A DNA stretch of 64,000 nt from CBDUBS01 sp965365445 (GTDB lineage Bacteria > Bacteroidota > Rhodothermia > Rhodothermales > DASSAV01), in contig CBDUBS010000001.1 in assembly GCA_965365445.1 (NCBI GenBank), positions 1-64,000 of the forward strand, in the 5' to 3' direction. Below are positions 25,642-35,243 of the stretch, piece by piece. A model generated the notes under the pieces. It had not been told where the DNA came from, ran no database searches, and saw only the letters and a list, made by a program, of their open reading frames with translations. The position numbers were made by a program, and so were the translations under genes. Each line of letters starts with the position of its first letter. Within the stretch, counting starts at the first letter, position 1.

Positions 25642-27897
25642 ATGCGTTCGATTCCTGAAATCCTGGCCGAAGAACTTTCCGTGGCGGCCTGGCAGGTTGT
25701 CCGGGCGCTGGCCCTTTTCGATGCAGGCGGTACGGTGCCGTTCGTAGCCCGGTACCGCAAGGAGCAAACCGGCGGATTGGACGAAATCCATCTTCGAAAG
25801 ATCGAAGAACGGCGCCGGTATCTGACCGAGATCGCGGACCGCCGCGTCGTCATTCTTACCTCGATCGAGGAACAGGGTCGCCTTACGGAGGATTTGCGGC
25901 GGGCCATAGCGTCCTGCATGTCGAAAACGGAACTAGAGGATCTTTACCTGCCGTTCAGGCCCAGGCGCAAGACGCGGGCTTCCGCGGCTCGGGAAAAAGG
26001 CCTGGCCCCCCTGGCCGCCTGGATAATGCAGCAAAACACGCCGGAAGCATCCGCAACACTGGATCTTGACGGAAAAGCAAGCAAATACGTCGCACGGGAC
26101 GGCACGGTTGCATCGGCAGAGGAGGCTATGAGTGGAGCATCGGATATCCTGGCTGAAGAAATCGCGGAAACGGCCTCGTACAGATCATGGTTGCGGGAGT
26201 ACATCCACGAGTCGGGCCATTTCAAATCGAGTATCAAGGCGGAATACCCGGAAGGCAGTACGCAGTTCGAGATGTACCGGGATTTCAGCATACCCATCCG
26301 GACGATCCCGGCCCATACGATGCTGGCCCTTCGTCGGGGAGAGGCGGAGGGCATATTGAACGTAAGCCTGGTTTTCGATGAATCGATCGGGCTGGAATAT
26401 CTGGCCCGGCAGGTCGTCCGGTCCGGCTCGACTGCGGTAGTCGAATCGCTTCATTCGACCATCGCCGATGCGTTCCGGCGATTGATGAAGCACAGCCTGA
26501 TTGGTGAAGTCAGGCTCCGGAAAAAGGAGGAAGCCGACGAAGCCTCCACGAGTGCCTTTGCCGCCAATCTTAGGGAGCTACTACTATCCAGTCCGGCCGG
26601 AATGCGGCCATCGCTCGGCATCGATCCGGGGCTGAGAACGGGTTGCAAGATGGCGGCCCTCGACCAGACAGGCCGCTTTCTGGCGCACCGGACGATCTTT
26701 CCGCACTCGGGCGAACGGCAACGAAGGGAGGCGGAACGGGATCTGCTGGATATGGTTTCGAGGTACGGCATCGAGTTGATTGCGGTAGGCAACGGGACGG
26801 CCGGCCGCGAAACGCTCGCGTTCGCCCGCGAGGTTCTGAAAGATGTACACCCTGACGTTACACTGGTAAGTGTAAACGAATCCGGAGCCTCCGTCTATTC
26901 CGCCGGTCCGGTTGCCATCGATGAATTTCCGAACCTCGACGTGACCATTCGGGGAGCCATAAGCATCGGGCGGCGCCTTCAGGATCCACTCGCCGAACTC
27001 GTAAAAATTGATCCGAAAGCGATTGGCGTAGGTCAGTATCAGCACGATATAGACCAGACCCTATTGCAGCGCAAGCTGGAAGAAACGGTCGAGAGCTGCG
27101 TCAACTTCGTCGGTGTCGACGTGAATACGGCCTCCAGGGAGCTGCTCCGGTATGTGGCGGGGATAACCCCTACCGTTGCGGGCAACATCGTGGCGTATCG
27201 AAATCAACGCGGTCCTTTCAGCGCACGAGAGGATTTGCTGGCGGTGCCCCGGCTCGGTGCCAGAGCATTCGAGCAGGCAGCCGGGTTCCTGCGGATCCGC
27301 AACGGAAAAAACCCGCTTGATAACACGGCCGTTCATCCGGAGCGTTATTCAGTCGTAGAGCGTATCGCCGGCGATCTTGGCGTACCCATACCGGAACTCA
27401 CCACGTCTCCACAGCTACTCGACCACATACAGGTATCCCGGTACGTAAGCGCGTCGATAGGCCTACCTACCCTGAAGGATATCCTCACCGAACTGCGAAA
27501 ACCGGGCCGCGATCCTCGCGCCGAATTCAAATCGGCACGGTTCCGGGAGGACGTGCAGCATATCGGCGATCTCAAGACGGGCATGGTGCTGGAAGGGACC
27601 GTAACCAACGTAGCCGACTTCGGGGCGTTCGTGGATATCGGAGTGCACCGGGACGGCCTCGTCCACATTTCGCAACTGGCCGATACGTTTGTAAAAGACC
27701 CCCGTAGTGTTGTAAAGGTGGGCCAGGTGGTAATCGTTCGGGTCGTTGACGTGGATGCCGGACTGAACCGCATCAGTCTTTCGATGCGGCAGGAGAACAC
27801 GGGCAACCCTCCGCCGGAGGTGCGCAAAAAACGAGAATCAAACGTCAATCGGTACTCCGTGGACGACCTGATAAACAAGTTCGGCAAACACACATGA
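25642..27897 (+). CDS. tex: Tex family transcription accessory/RNA-binding protein
   Basis: A 751-residue cytoplasmic protein with the full Tex layout. The N-terminal helical domain contains ALFDAGGTVPFVARYRKE and LEDLYLPFRPRRKTRA. A YqgF-like RNase H fold begins at LGIDPGLRTGCKMAALD, followed by the VVDVNTASRELL-type helix-hairpin-helix region (VNTASRELLRYVAGI, PRLGARAFEQAAGFLRI). The S1 RNA-binding domain is at the C-terminus (GTVTNVADFGAFVDIGVH). E. coli Tex is 773 residues. Tex proteins affect transcription and rescue under stress. pyrF begins four bases after the stop, so the genes are co-transcribed. Confidence 0.96.
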   Translation: MRSIPEILAEELSVAAWQVVRALALFDAGGTVPFVARYRKEQTGGLDEIHLRKIEERRRYLTEIADRRVVILTSIEEQGRLTEDLRRAIASCMSKTELEDLYLPFRPRRKTRASAAREKGLAPLAAWIMQQNTPEASATLDLDGKASKYVARDGTVASAEEAMSGASDILAEEIAETASYRSWLREYIHESGHFKSSIKAEYPEGSTQFEMYRDFSIPIRTIPAHTMLALRRGEAEGILNVSLVFDESIGLEYLARQVVRSGSTAVVESLHSTIADAFRRLMKHSLIGEVRLRKKEEADEASTSAFAANLRELLLSSPAGMRPSLGIDPGLRTGCKMAALDQTGRFLAHRTIFPHSGERQRREAERDLLDMVSRYGIELIAVGNGTAGRETLAFAREVLKDVHPDVTLVSVNESGASVYSAGPVAIDEFPNLDVTIRGAISIGRRLQDPLAELVKIDPKAIGVGQYQHDIDQTLLQRKLEETVESCVNFVGVDVNTASRELLRYVAGITPTVAGNIVAYRNQRGPFSAREDLLAVPRLGARAFEQAAGFLRIRNGKNPLDNTAVHPERYSVVERIAGDLGVPIPELTTSPQLLDHIQVSRYVSASIGLPTLKDILTELRKPGRDPRAEFKSARFREDVQHIGDLKTGMVLEGTVTNVADFGAFVDIGVHRDGLVHISQLADTFVKDPRSVVKVGQVVIVRVVDVDAGLNRISLSMRQENTGNPPPEVRKKRESNVNRYSVDDLINKFGKHT

Positions 27898-27901
27898 TTC
27901 C

Positions 27902-28735
27902 ATGAAATCGGATTTTATCGAAAAGCTCGTATCGATCCAGAAAAACAAGCAGTCGATTCTGTGCATCGGTCTGGACCCGGATCTGGACCGCCTACCCGCA
28001 CGGTGCCTCCGCGGCCATACTCCCGTTGCCGCCATCCGTAAATTCAATCAGGCCATCATCGAGGCTACCGCTCCCCAGACGTGTGCTTACAAAATAAATT
28101 TCGCTTTTTACGAGGTATTCGGAGCCGACGGCTGGAATCTGTTGAAGGAAACCGTTGACCTCATCCCTACCGATACCCTTATCGTTGCCGACGGGAAACG
28201 AGGGGACATCGGCAATTCCGCCCGTTTCTACGCTGAATCCGTGTTTCGTACGCTGGGTTTCGATGCGTGCACCGTGTCGCCCTATATGGGCGCCGATTCC
28301 GTTGCACCGTTTCTGAACTACCCGGGCGCCTGCACGTTCATCCTGTGCCGTACGTCCAACCCGGGCGGTTCGGACTTTCAGGAGCTGGAAACAGAAGGCG
28401 TCCCCCTGTTTGAACGTGTGGCGGAAGCCGCCGCCGTCTGGTCCAGGGGGAAACCGGGGACGGCAGGGCTTGTCGTGGGCGCTACCAGCGCCGGTGCGCT
28501 TACCCGCCTCCATGCCCTGTCTCCTACGCTTCCGTTACTCATACCCGGCGTGGGAGCGCAGGGCGGCGAGATCGAAACCGTCCGTTTACTCGGGGCGACG
28601 CACGAGGGGGGCGTCCTCGTGAACAGCAGTCGGCAAATCCTCTATGCCTCCAACCACGATGACTTTGCCGATGCCGCCTGCATCGAGGCCGAAAAACTGC
28701 GCCGGATGCTTCAACCCGATATCGGACGGCTGTAG
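27902..28735 (+). CDS. pyrF: Orotidine 5'-phosphate decarboxylase, type 2
   Basis: Final step of UMP synthesis: decarboxylation of OMP. The 277-residue length and sequence mark the long (type 2) class: SILCIGLDPDLDRLP near the start, CAYKINFAFYEVFG, the catalytic IVADGKRGDIGNSARFYA with the Lys-Asp pair, CTVSPYMGADSV, and the phosphate-binding LLIPGVGAQGGE. It follows tex by four bases and precedes a DUF2851 gene by 47, suggesting an operon. No other pyrimidine gene is in the window. Confidence 0.96.
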   Translation: MKSDFIEKLVSIQKNKQSILCIGLDPDLDRLPARCLRGHTPVAAIRKFNQAIIEATAPQTCAYKINFAFYEVFGADGWNLLKETVDLIPTDTLIVADGKRGDIGNSARFYAESVFRTLGFDACTVSPYMGADSVAPFLNYPGACTFILCRTSNPGGSDFQELETEGVPLFERVAEAAAVWSRGKPGTAGLVVGATSAGALTRLHALSPTLPLLIPGVGAQGGEIETVRLLGATHEGGVLVNSSRQILYASNHDDFADAACIEAEKLRRMLQPDIGRL

Positions 28736-28782
28736 AACCGCAAAATCCTGTTCGCTTCTCTCCTGAACCGTACAAGGGCGGC

Positions 28783-30249
28783 GTGATGGAAACCAGTGAG
28801 GAAGTACACGGAGCATACCGTAACGAAACATCCGTACTCTACGGAGCGGGTGAAACCGTGTTCAACCTGGCTTTCCATGAACCGGCCCCTTATGCCGGCA
28901 TTCCTGAGGCGCTTATCCAGGACATCTGGCTTTCCCAGCGATTCGCAAAGGTAAATCTGACCACCACAACCGGGGAGGCCGTTCGCGTCATACGGCCCGG
29001 TAAACTGAACCGGGATAGCGGTCCCGATTTTTCGGAGGCCAGGTTACGTATCGGACACGTGGACTGGGCCGGCGACGTCGAAATACACCTGACATCGAGT
29101 GGTTGGTCGGAACATCGCCACGCCCAGGACGCTCGCTACGACCGGGTCATTCTCCACGTGGCGCTGGATCGTGATAGTCACACGGACCGGCTCTACAGAT
29201 CCGACGGAACCCGTCTGCCTGAATTGATATTACGCCCCTACCTGGATGACACACTGCGCAGCCTGCTCTATGATTTTCGTACGCGCCGGCATGATGCCTT
29301 TCCATGCGCTTCGCAATGGTCCTCCGTTCCGATCGGTCTCAGGCTGGCATGGCTGCGCCGGATGGCGCTCGAGCGTATGGAGATGAAGCGCGACGTGCTT
29401 GCGCACCGTTCGTACGCGCTCAAAAGCATGGACCAGGCCCTGTACGAGCAACTTCTTGCGGGATTGGGATATGCGAAAAACGTCCGGCCCATGCTTGACC
29501 TGGCTTCTCGCGTTCCTCTTTCCATTCTCCGAACGATGAAGGGACCTGCCGAGGTTGAAGCACTTTTGTTCGGCGTTTCAGGGCTCCTGCCCGAAGCACC
29601 GGAAGGCAACGTGCATATTGGGGCGTCGGAGCGGTATGCCGGAATACTTCGCGCTGATTTCAAGCGCCTGAATGAGCAGCTACAAATACGGCCCATGAGC
29701 CGACATCAATGGACGTTCTTTCGCCTTCGACCCGCCAACTTTCCAACACTGCGTATTGCGCAGGCAGCGGCACTGGTTACATCATCACCCCTCGGGTTGC
29801 TTGAAAACGGGGCCGAGGACGCTTTGCTGAGTTGTCTTTCATCGGGGGCTGTATTGCAGGAGTTGAGGAAAGTGCTTTACGCATCGCCATCCCCTTTCTG
29901 GAAGGGGCGCGTATCGTTCAGTGATACGGCTTCATCAGTCGTTACCCGCATGGGGCGGCAACGAATCGATGCGCTGATCATAAACGTTCTTGCACCCGCC
30001 TTACTCCTGATGGCCGACCGTTCGGAGGATCTGGACATGGAAGCGGCCGTACTGAACCTGTTGGATCGCCTGCCCCCTGAAAAGGACGAAGTAACCCGGC
30101 TGTATCTGGAGGACGCCTTGAAACCTGCCTGCGCCGTAACGACACAGGGCATCCATCAACTGCATCGCAGCCGATGCACCGCCTTCAGGTGCCTGAGCTG
30201 CGCGGTTGGAAACCATTTGCTTGACAGGACAGGGAGGATAGTATCTTGA
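28783..30249 (+). CDS. DUF2851 family protein
   Basis: A 488-residue cytoplasmic protein matching DUF2851, a Bacteroidota-restricted family of unknown function. Recognisable stretches are PEALIQDIWLSQRF, VIRPGKLNRDSGPDFSEARLRIG (as two short blocks), DWAGDVEIHLTSSGW, ARYDRVILHVALDRD and the late SRHQWTFFRLRPANFPTLR. The C-terminus has a cluster of Cys/His (CTAFRCLSC) that could bind metal. The pattern of acidic residues in the N-terminal half suggests a nuclease-like fold, which is only a guess. Probably the third gene of the tex-pyrF operon. Confidence 0.88.
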   Translation: MMETSEEVHGAYRNETSVLYGAGETVFNLAFHEPAPYAGIPEALIQDIWLSQRFAKVNLTTTTGEAVRVIRPGKLNRDSGPDFSEARLRIGHVDWAGDVEIHLTSSGWSEHRHAQDARYDRVILHVALDRDSHTDRLYRSDGTRLPELILRPYLDDTLRSLLYDFRTRRHDAFPCASQWSSVPIGLRLAWLRRMALERMEMKRDVLAHRSYALKSMDQALYEQLLAGLGYAKNVRPMLDLASRVPLSILRTMKGPAEVEALLFGVSGLLPEAPEGNVHIGASERYAGILRADFKRLNEQLQIRPMSRHQWTFFRLRPANFPTLRIAQAAALVTSSPLGLLENGAEDALLSCLSSGAVLQELRKVLYASPSPFWKGRVSFSDTASSVVTRMGRQRIDALIINVLAPALLLMADRSEDLDMEAAVLNLLDRLPPEKDEVTRLYLEDALKPACAVTTQGIHQLHRSRCTAFRCLSCAVGNHLLDRTGRIVS

Positions 30250-30312
30250 AGTGGTCTCCGGCATGGCTTGATCGACCGGCAAAAGGCCAAATCCGTCGCC
30301 TTTGTTAACTAT

Positions 30313-30357
30313 CTGCGAAAGCGGCCGATTAAGTAAGAAGGTCGCGAGCTTTCGCAG
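30313..30357. repeat. 10-bp inverted repeat upstream of the HDOD gene
   Basis: CTGCGAAAGC at 30313-30322 and GCTTTCGCAG at 30348-30357 are perfect reverse complements separated by 25 bases. No T-run follows, so it is not a typical terminator. It ends 19 bases before an ATG at 30377 and could be a regulator site or a leader stem. Confidence 0.6.
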
Positions 30358-30526
30358 TCCGATTCGTTGGAAATAAATGGAGCGTCGTGGGAGCCAGATC
30401 CATGTCTCTCCTGCCGGGATATACGCCCTGCTAAACGCTTTCCCGGCTGTATCCGGGAAATCAGTAAAGCCCTTCACGGGTCGTTTTGCCGGGGCCTTCA
30501 TTCAGTACAGAATCAGAAAAACTCGG

Positions 30527-31417
30527 ATGGTCGGATTTGTACCTGCAACCCGATTTGAAGGGGCCCCCAATCTGGAACTGCGGTTTCCGCCGCTTTCCAG
30601 AACCGTCCGCGTTGTGTTCGATTTGCTCGAAGAGGACGACGAGGAACCAAATGTAGCTCGGTTGGCCGGTGTAGTGCAGGATGATCCGCTCGCCTCGCTA
30701 GCCGTGCTGCGCCGGATCAATTCGTCTTTTCCCGGACTGCACCGGCGCGTTACGAGCATCAAGAAAGCCGTCCATTTGCTCGGGTTTCTGGATGTATCGA
30801 ACATCGTTTTAACCGAGGGTATGCTACGGCTCCGCGGGGTCGTAAAGTCGGAAGAGCAAGTGCGCGTGTTTGAAATGCTGGCCCAGATGAGTGTCGGAAC
30901 GGCCTATCTTGCCCGGTATTTCGCGCGGGCATTCCATCTGTCGCATCCGGAAACGGCGTATTCCGCAGGCATCTTGCATGCCATCGGACGGTTCATCCTT
31001 CTGTACAACAAACCGAACGATTACGAGGCGTTGTGGTGGACAGACGAGCGCGGTCTGGCGCCCGGCATCGCATCCGAACGAGCCATCTTCGGTATCGACC
31101 ATATGAGTCTGGCCGAAGTGGCCTGTGATCACTGGCATCTTCCGGCGCCTGTCGTACGCATAGTGGGAAACTACCAGACGCCGCATACGATCGACGAACC
31201 TTCCATTTACCAGCTCTGCTTCTGCGTCAGGGCGGCTTCGGATACGGCCCAACAGTTATTTATCCGGCACGCCGCGAACGATTTACCCTTCGATCCACCG
31301 GAAAGCCTGTTTCTGTTGTGCGAGAGAATGGCCGTGGCGCCGGACCCGCTCATCCGGCTCGTTAAAGAACATCGCGTTGCTTTATCGCTTCGGCTTGCTG
31401 AAATTATCAGCGGATAA
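30527..31417 (+). CDS. HDOD domain signalling protein
   Basis: A ~296-residue protein dominated by an HDOD domain, the degenerate HD relative found in signalling and stress regulators. Markers are FPPLSRTVRVVFDLL, VVQDDPLASLAVLRRINSS, SIKKAVHLLGFLDVSNIVL and the later AYSAGILHAIGRFIL and HMSLAEVACDHWHLP blocks. The metal-binding HD pair is not fully kept, as is usual. No output domain is fused. The ATG at 30527 is chosen because the preceding residues do not look like the family; an ATG at 30377 with GGA upstream is the alternative. Its partner is unknown. Confidence 0.83.
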   Translation: MVGFVPATRFEGAPNLELRFPPLSRTVRVVFDLLEEDDEEPNVARLAGVVQDDPLASLAVLRRINSSFPGLHRRVTSIKKAVHLLGFLDVSNIVLTEGMLRLRGVVKSEEQVRVFEMLAQMSVGTAYLARYFARAFHLSHPETAYSAGILHAIGRFILLYNKPNDYEALWWTDERGLAPGIASERAIFGIDHMSLAEVACDHWHLPAPVVRIVGNYQTPHTIDEPSIYQLCFCVRAASDTAQQLFIRHAANDLPFDPPESLFLLCERMAVAPDPLIRLVKEHRVALSLRLAEIISG

Positions 31418-31426
31418 CGGGCGAGG

Positions 31427-32845
31427 TTATCTGCTAACGGCGCCCCCTACCGTAATCAGGCGGTCGGTGTTAACCCGGAGGTCGGAGTAGTACACCATGG
31501 CCAGATAGAGTGCTTCCGAGCGTGGCGGTGTGCCGGCCAGGGCGTTTCGCAAGCGGCGGTCCGAAGAAACGTATCGGTACTCATAAGCGCCTTGTTTGAG
31601 AAGGACTGAACCCTCGTAGCGGCCGTTCTCCGGCGCCCAGATCAGGCGATTGGCGGAGTCGTACTGCCATCCGTTAAAACTGCCGGTAATGACGAGATCG
31701 CCGGTCAAGGGGGTTTCATCCGGCGGCACGAAGCTGAATAGCGCCTCCACGTATTCACCTCCGTGATCCGGGTCGGATACGGTCCGGACCGCTTCTTCTA
31801 CTACCGTTTGTCCGTTCAGCACCGGGTCGATACCCGAAGCCGGAAATTGGGCATAATCCGGCTCCAGAAGAACGGTGAAGGGTTGACGGTCGAAGTTCGT
31901 TCGCTCTATCCGATCTCCCACGCGCAAATTCGTCAGGTCGAGGTAGTAATCTCCGGGCTCCGGCTGAAAGGCCGCTTCCGGTTGCAAGTAAAACTGTAAA
32001 GACGGCTGGCTGATGAGCGAGGGCCGGTCGGCGCAACGTGCATATTCGATACGGCCGCCTCGTACGAAGCATACATCGAAATCGTACACGTTGGCCGCTG
32101 TTTCATCAGGGGGTGTAAACCGAACGATAGGCGAAACGGAAGGGAAATTCTGCCCGCCGACCAGAAGATTCTCGAGTCCCACCTCCAGCCCCGCGGACTG
32201 TTCAGACACGAAAAACGGCCTTTCGAACAAAACTTCGTTTTCTCTTCCCTGCTCGGTGATTCGGATGATGTAGTTGCCGCTGATCCTGAAATCGATGGAG
32301 TTGTTGGGAAACGTGTAGGTGTAGTGCGTGTAGTTTATCGAGGTAGCATGAGACGGCCTGAAATCGAGCAAATCATCCCGCTGAAAAGCATCCAGGTATT
32401 CCGCCGGCGTGAGATCCCGCCGCCACCGCCTGTCGGCGTGGTAGAAGTATGCGGAGAGCGGCCTGCCGCTCCGTACGAGGAGATCGAACTCGATGGTGAT
32501 GCGGCTGCCGGCATCTTGCATAGAATAGACGGGCAGGCTTGTTTCATCCCCTCCGGCGTATACCTGTACGGTTTTTACTTCAGGGTGCTGTCGAGCCAGG
32601 TTGAGATCGACGCCCAGCCTGGATGGATCGACGGAACGGGTAACCTGTCGCCGACGCGGCGTATTATCCCCCTCCTCTCTGGCAGAAGCGCATCCCGAAA
32701 CACCCAGGAATAGCGCTATCCCCAGGACTGTCATTATCGTTCGCACGGTTGTTAGCCCAGTCTGGTTTGGTTTTTTGGATGCGAAAAACCGTTGCTCATC
32801 CCAACGCTCCATCTGCCGGTCGCAAGCCCACGTACGCATCCTCAT
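31427..32845 (-). CDS. T9SS plug-domain lipoprotein (DUF5103)
   Basis: A protein of up to 472 residues. The DUF5103/type IX secretion system plug domain is recognisable from VKTVQVYAGGDETSLPV through LSAYFYHADRRWRRD, LTPAEYLDAFQRDDLLDF, SINYTHYTYTFPNN and NYIIRITEQG. In the T9SS the plug protein caps the SprA translocon. A lipobox (GIALFLGVSGC) lies at residues 41-51, so it should be lipid-anchored. The ATG at 32845 overlaps the stop of the upstream gene as ATGA, but leaves a long 37-residue lead before the signal; a GTG at 32746 gives a cleaner signal peptide. Together with the sorting-domain genes it supports a working T9SS in this organism. Confidence 0.85.
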   Translation of the reverse strand: MRMRTWACDRQMERWDEQRFFASKKPNQTGLTTVRTIMTVLGIALFLGVSGCASAREEGDNTPRRRQVTRSVDPSRLGVDLNLARQHPEVKTVQVYAGGDETSLPVYSMQDAGSRITIEFDLLVRSGRPLSAYFYHADRRWRRDLTPAEYLDAFQRDDLLDFRPSHATSINYTHYTYTFPNNSIDFRISGNYIIRITEQGRENEVLFERPFFVSEQSAGLEVGLENLLVGGQNFPSVSPIVRFTPPDETAANVYDFDVCFVRGGRIEYARCADRPSLISQPSLQFYLQPEAAFQPEPGDYYLDLTNLRVGDRIERTNFDRQPFTVLLEPDYAQFPASGIDPVLNGQTVVEEAVRTVSDPDHGGEYVEALFSFVPPDETPLTGDLVITGSFNGWQYDSANRLIWAPENGRYEGSVLLKQGAYEYRYVSSDRRLRNALAGTPPRSEALYLAMVYYSDLRVNTDRLITVGGAVSR

Positions 32846-35157
32846 AACCTGTCGGCAGCGCTGAGGTTCGCCGGAGCCGATACCTTACCCCAGTATTTCT
32901 CAATCCACTGCATCTTCCGGACGAAATCATCCAACGCAAGGGCTATGTTAATCGCCCCGGTCCGCCGGTAGCTGTAGGCTGCCTTCTGCGCGAAACCGGC
33001 GGCAGCCTCATATCGACCTGTAAGGTAGGCCAGACGGGCCAGCCACACCCGTTGTTGACGGTTCAGTACCATCCGTTCCCCAGGAGATAGAGAGGTTTCC
33101 TCACCTATCCCTACGTACTGCATCCACTGATAGGCCGGTTCATATCTTTTCGTTTCCATCGCCCTCAGCGCTTGGCTCAGGCAGCGCAGGGGCTGCTCGC
33201 TGCACTCGGCCGGGCTTCGTTCCGACGCCTCTTCGTGCGTATTCCATCTCGCAGCCGTCAGGGCTGAGTCGGCCAGGGCTTTTCGCAAAATAAGCGCGGC
33301 CCTTCGCTCCTCGGCGGCATAGGGTGTCGCCTGGAGCGCACGGCTGTAGTGCCGCCGGGCTTCCGGTTGGTTTCCAAGAAGCGCGTGCGCGTCCCCTTTC
33401 CTCGCCTGAAGCAGAGGGCCTTCGCTGGTGGAGTCCGGAAGAATGGCCAGTACATCGTCAGGTCGGTTGCGTATCAGAAGGATGCCCGAATGAAGGCCGA
33501 GAGCTTCCGGCGCGCCGGGCTGCTTCTCCAGCGACGCGTGCAGGAATTTGAGCGCCCGGACCGTATCCCCATCTGCAAGCGCTCGCTCGCCTTTTCGGTA
33601 TAAACGTACGTACGGCGGTACGTAATGCGGGCATCTGACTTCAAAAAGCGAGGGCAACGTAAAACGTCTGTTCACAATGGACTCCGTATCTCTGGCTATC
33701 AGCCGCTGAGACGCCAGAAAATCCACCCACCCGCTCGCCAGACTATCTACGGACGTACCAAAAACCTCCTGAAAATCAGGACGTCGGTAGAATACCTTTA
33801 TGCGTTCTACCCCGTATCGGTCGGTCAGATATCGAATGAACGAACCCATAGTGGTATACGAAACGGTTCCTCTTCCCGTCCAGAAGCCCCCTGCGGTAAG
33901 CCGCCCGGCAAGATCTCTGGCCATGTCGTCGGCTTCGAGTCCGGTAACTCCGACCTGCTCATATCCGGCAACCAGAACTTGCTCATGAACGGACGGGTAG
34001 ATGGTTGGCGCTTCGAAGGCTACGGCCAGACCCTCCACGAGGCCGGGCAGATTGGGCGCACGCAGGGGTCGCGGAGCGAACTCGCGGGAAAAAACATGGA
34101 CCAGTTCGTGTGAAAAGACCGACTCGAACGCGGGCAACAGAATGTGCATCTGCGGTTCGGATAGCCACACGGGCGCCACGTTGGTGTATCGGGCGCCCGT
34201 CAGCCTGGCTCTGGTTTCAGAATCGGGATACAGGTAGCTGTCGATTCGCCCGGGCGGCTCCACACCTAGGCGCTCTGCAAGCCGGGCATACCGGTACTCG
34301 TGTTCCTGAGCAAGACGATGCAGCGTTTCCGGCTCGACGGCGGCCGGATCGAAGTAGAGGGTAAAATGCTCCGTCCGGTAGCTTTTGCCCAGTGTTTCCG
34401 CAATGAGCCAGGCCGGCGTGTTGATCCCGAAACGCGCTGAAAAAGCATACGTCGCTCCCACGCAGAGCGTTGCGACCACGAATGCGGCCCGCACGTTTCC
34501 GGCCGCCGCATCGGACGGGCGCCGTAAAAGGCAGCCCGCAAGGAATAGGAGAACAGACCACCCGGCCGTAAGCCCGCGAAACCAGAAAAGTCCCGGTCGT
34601 ACGGCCAGTTCCACATCATAGATCGGTCCGAGTATACCTCCGAAGATATGATTGTACGTGTAAAACTGGGGATGCAGGCCGAGGTCATACAGTACGCCGC
34701 CCGCAATCACGCACGCCCCGATGCACCACAACCAGAACAAGCGGAATCGGATATTCAACCCGGTAAGGAAATAGGCAACCGACAAGGCAAAGGGCAGCGT
34801 AATGCCGGGGAATAGCACATAGAACAACAACCCTTGCAAGTAGCCGCAATTGGGCCTCCATAATAGAGATGCGGTCAGAAGGGCGAGAGGAATGCCCAGG
34901 GCGGCGTACTGTTCTACGAACGTCCTCCGCACCGACCGGTCATTTTCGAGCGATCGAATCCCGGCAGAACCAGCCACGAAGTAAACGAGCGTAGCTGCGG
35001 CTGCCGCCGACTCGACGTGCAGCAGCCCTACGAGGGGAAACGCCAACAGGATCAATCCGAAAACGAGATAGACGGCAGCCGTCCAGCGCACCTCGGGAGA
35101 TGGGTAGCCGGGTAGACGAAGCGGTTCGGATGAGGGCTCCGATGTGGAGACGGGCAT
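32842..35157 (-). CDS. Polytopic membrane protein with gluzincin-type metallopeptidase and TPR domains
   Basis: A 771-residue protein with three parts. Residues ~25-245 hold about seven transmembrane helices (VYLVFGLILLAFPLVGLL; LQGLLFYVLFPGITLPFALSV-like stretches). Residues ~260-500 are a peptidase MA-like domain with H350-E351-x2-H354 in FSHELVHVFS and the third ligand E375 in LVEGLAVAFE, the HExxH...EGLA arrangement of gluzincins. Residues ~530-740 are TPR-like helices (RALKFLHASLEKQPGAPEALG; EARRHYSRALQATP). The fusion suggests a membrane-bound protease with a protein-binding arm. Its stop overlaps the ATG of the T9SS plug gene (ATGA), so the two are co-translated. Exact function unknown. 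Confidence 0.8.
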   Translation of the reverse strand: MPVSTSEPSSEPLRLPGYPSPEVRWTAAVYLVFGLILLAFPLVGLLHVESAAAAATLVYFVAGSAGIRSLENDRSVRRTFVEQYAALGIPLALLTASLLWRPNCGYLQGLLFYVLFPGITLPFALSVAYFLTGLNIRFRLFWLWCIGACVIAGGVLYDLGLHPQFYTYNHIFGGILGPIYDVELAVRPGLFWFRGLTAGWSVLLFLAGCLLRRPSDAAAGNVRAAFVVATLCVGATYAFSARFGINTPAWLIAETLGKSYRTEHFTLYFDPAAVEPETLHRLAQEHEYRYARLAERLGVEPPGRIDSYLYPDSETRARLTGARYTNVAPVWLSEPQMHILLPAFESVFSHELVHVFSREFAPRPLRAPNLPGLVEGLAVAFEAPTIYPSVHEQVLVAGYEQVGVTGLEADDMARDLAGRLTAGGFWTGRGTVSYTTMGSFIRYLTDRYGVERIKVFYRRPDFQEVFGTSVDSLASGWVDFLASQRLIARDTESIVNRRFTLPSLFEVRCPHYVPPYVRLYRKGERALADGDTVRALKFLHASLEKQPGAPEALGLHSGILLIRNRPDDVLAILPDSTSEGPLLQARKGDAHALLGNQPEARRHYSRALQATPYAAEERRAALILRKALADSALTAARWNTHEEASERSPAECSEQPLRCLSQALRAMETKRYEPAYQWMQYVGIGEETSLSPGERMVLNRQQRVWLARLAYLTGRYEAAAGFAQKAAYSYRRTGAINIALALDDFVRKMQWIEKYWGKVSAPANLSAADRL

Positions 35158-35189
35158 ACAATAATTACGCTACCTATATGTAGCACAAA

Positions 35190-35218
35190 AAAGGTCATGC
35201 CTTGCGGGCATGACCTTT
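35190..35218 (-). terminator. Rho-independent terminator of the histone H1-like gene
   Basis: A perfect 12-bp stem pairs 35190-35201 with 35207-35218 around a five-base loop. Read on the minus strand it ends in a run of six Ts (complement of 35187-35192). It lies 25 bases after the stop of the histone-like gene and before the start of the peptidase gene, separating the two transcripts. Confidence 0.92.
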
Positions 35219-35243
35219 ACAAAACGTTCCGGCCGGGATAAAA

